From the NCBI GenBank assembly GCA_900547615.1, contig URHH01000130.1:1-7177 (forward strand): a stretch of DNA of 7,177 nucleotides. The letters run 5' to 3'. Position numbers and translations under genes: made by a program. The notes under the pieces are model-generated. The model was not told the origin of the DNA. It saw only the letters and a program-made list of their open reading frames with translations, and searched no databases. This DNA is from an uncultured Blautia sp. (GTDB lineage: Bacteria > Bacillota > Clostridia > Lachnospirales > Lachnospiraceae). Position 1 is the stretch's first letter. Each line of letters begins with the position of its first letter. Shown here piece by piece: positions 6,449 through 7,177 of the stretch.

Positions 6449-7177
6449 TTATTTTCCGCTGTTAATATCATCTGCAAGCTCTTTTGCCGCCTGACGGCAG
6501 TCAGCCATGATCTTCTCTGCATCACATACAAGAATCTCTCTGTCTTTCATAAGCATCTTTCCGTTGCAGACTGTTGTCACTACGCTGTTTCCGTTTGTGC
6601 CAAACAGAAGATGTCCGTTTACATTATCTGCATTCATTGGCGTGAGCGGATCATAGTCAAGAACGATCACATCTGCAGAAGCTCCCGGTTTTAAGATTCC
6701 CAGTTGTTTTTCAAAATATCTTCCCGCAATTTCCCTGTTTCCTTCAAACAGCATTTTCGGAACTTCGCCCCATGCAGCGTTCGGGTCACAGAGATGATGT
6801 TTGTGAAGCACATTTGCCACCTTCCAGGATTCCAGCATATCGTGTGTATATCCGTCTGTTCCAAGACCTGTAAGGATTCCTTTATGAACAAGAGCCATAG
6901 TTGGCGGGCAGCCACAGGCATTTCCCATATTGGATTCCGGGTTATGCACAACCATCGTATCTGTTTCCTTAATTAAATCCATCTCATGCTTATTAATATA
7001 AATGCAGTGTCCGAGAAGTGTCTTCGGTCCCAGGATATTCCAGTCATAAAGGCGGTCTACGATCCTCTTTCCATGTTCTTTTAAACACTGATGAAGGTCA
7101 TAGATCCCTTCTGCCACATGAATGTGGTATCCCACGCCTTCCGGCTTTAATTCATTGCAAAGCGCCATTGTCTCGTC
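6449..7177 (-). CDS. ssnA: SsnA-type amidohydrolase, C-terminal part (5' end outside the window)
   Basis: The last 242 residues of a metal-dependent amidohydrolase of the cytosine/guanine deaminase and ATZ/TRZ class, most like SsnA (TIGR03314, about 440 residues). About 200 N-terminal residues, including the HxH metal motif, lie beyond the right edge. Numbering from the edge, visible parts are HIHVAE at 18-23 (metal His20, catalytic Glu23), GHC with metal His57, the family motif HNPESN at 78-83, and LGTDG at 105-109 with metal Asp108. The usual C-terminal beta-sandwich return follows at LKPGASADVIVLDYDP (162-177). All active-site residues expected in this half are intact. It presumably deaminates or hydrolyses a purine-derived ring; the reaction of SsnA is not established as far as I know. 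The SsnA call rests on overall resemblance plus the position just before ygfK, a pairing conserved with E. coli. A guanine deaminase or chlorohydrolase-like label would be the alternative. It ends with TAA 13 bases before ygfK. Confidence 0.88.
   Translation of the reverse strand, partial: DETMALCNELKPEGVGYHIHVAEGIYDLHQCLKEHGKRIVDRLYDWNILGPKTLLGHCIYINKHEMDLIKETDTMVVHNPESNMGNACGCPPTMALVHKGILTGLGTDGYTHDMLESWKVANVLHKHHLCDPNAAWGEVPKMLFEGNREIAGRYFEKQLGILKPGASADVIVLDYDPLTPMNADNVNGHLLFGTNGNSVVTTVCNGKMLMKDREILVCDAEKIMADCRQAAKELADDINSGK

Noticed and set aside
6436..6531. A 32-residue N-terminal extension of YgfK from the ATG at 6531.
   Set aside because: It lies inside the ssnA reading region, has no good ribosome binding site, and its sequence has no match in YgfK as I know it; the ATG at 6435 has a perfect AGGAGG.

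Overview
The window is a purine-catabolism gene block from an anaerobic, probably gut-associated Firmicute. A Clostridia/Lachnospiraceae-like host is my inference from moderate GC content, strong AGGAGG ribosome binding sites, tight gene packing and gene content. All four genes lie on the minus strand, so transcription runs from high to low coordinates: ssnA (3' part only), ygfK (complete), a fused selenium-dependent xanthine dehydrogenase (complete), an intrinsic terminator, then xdhA (5' part only). Coding density is about 98 %; the only gap over 25 bases is 735-860, which holds the terminator.

Region by region: 6449-7177 encodes the C-terminal 242 residues of the SsnA amidohydrolase. Its stop codon is followed at once by the ribosome binding site of ygfK (3439-6435), a 998-residue flavin/iron-sulfur oxidoreductase of the 'putative selenate reductase YgfK' family. 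After 22 bases comes a single-chain molybdenum hydroxylase (861-3416, 851 residues) that joins a two-cluster [2Fe-2S] domain to a molybdopterin domain; it matches the selenium-dependent xanthine dehydrogenase family. A 19-bp hairpin with a seven-U run (766-822) ends this unit. Thirty-one bases beyond the U run begins xdhA (1-734), the molybdenum subunit of a second, split-type xanthine dehydrogenase, which runs off the left edge.

How they may work together: ssnA, ygfK and selenium-type molybdenum hydroxylases are a known neighbourhood in E. coli and many anaerobes, associated with the selenium-modified molybdenum cofactor and with anaerobic purine and urate breakdown. The Xdh would hydroxylate a purine at the Mo/Se centre and pass electrons to its [2Fe-2S] clusters. 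It has no FAD domain of its own, so electrons must leave through a separate flavoprotein: an FAD subunit outside the window or, speculatively, YgfK. YgfK itself looks like a domain-permuted relative of dihydropyrimidine dehydrogenase, which suggests reduction or oxidation of a heterocycle rather than selenate. SsnA would deaminate or hydrolyse a ring intermediate. The gene families are recognisable; the precise reactions of YgfK and SsnA are the undescribed part.
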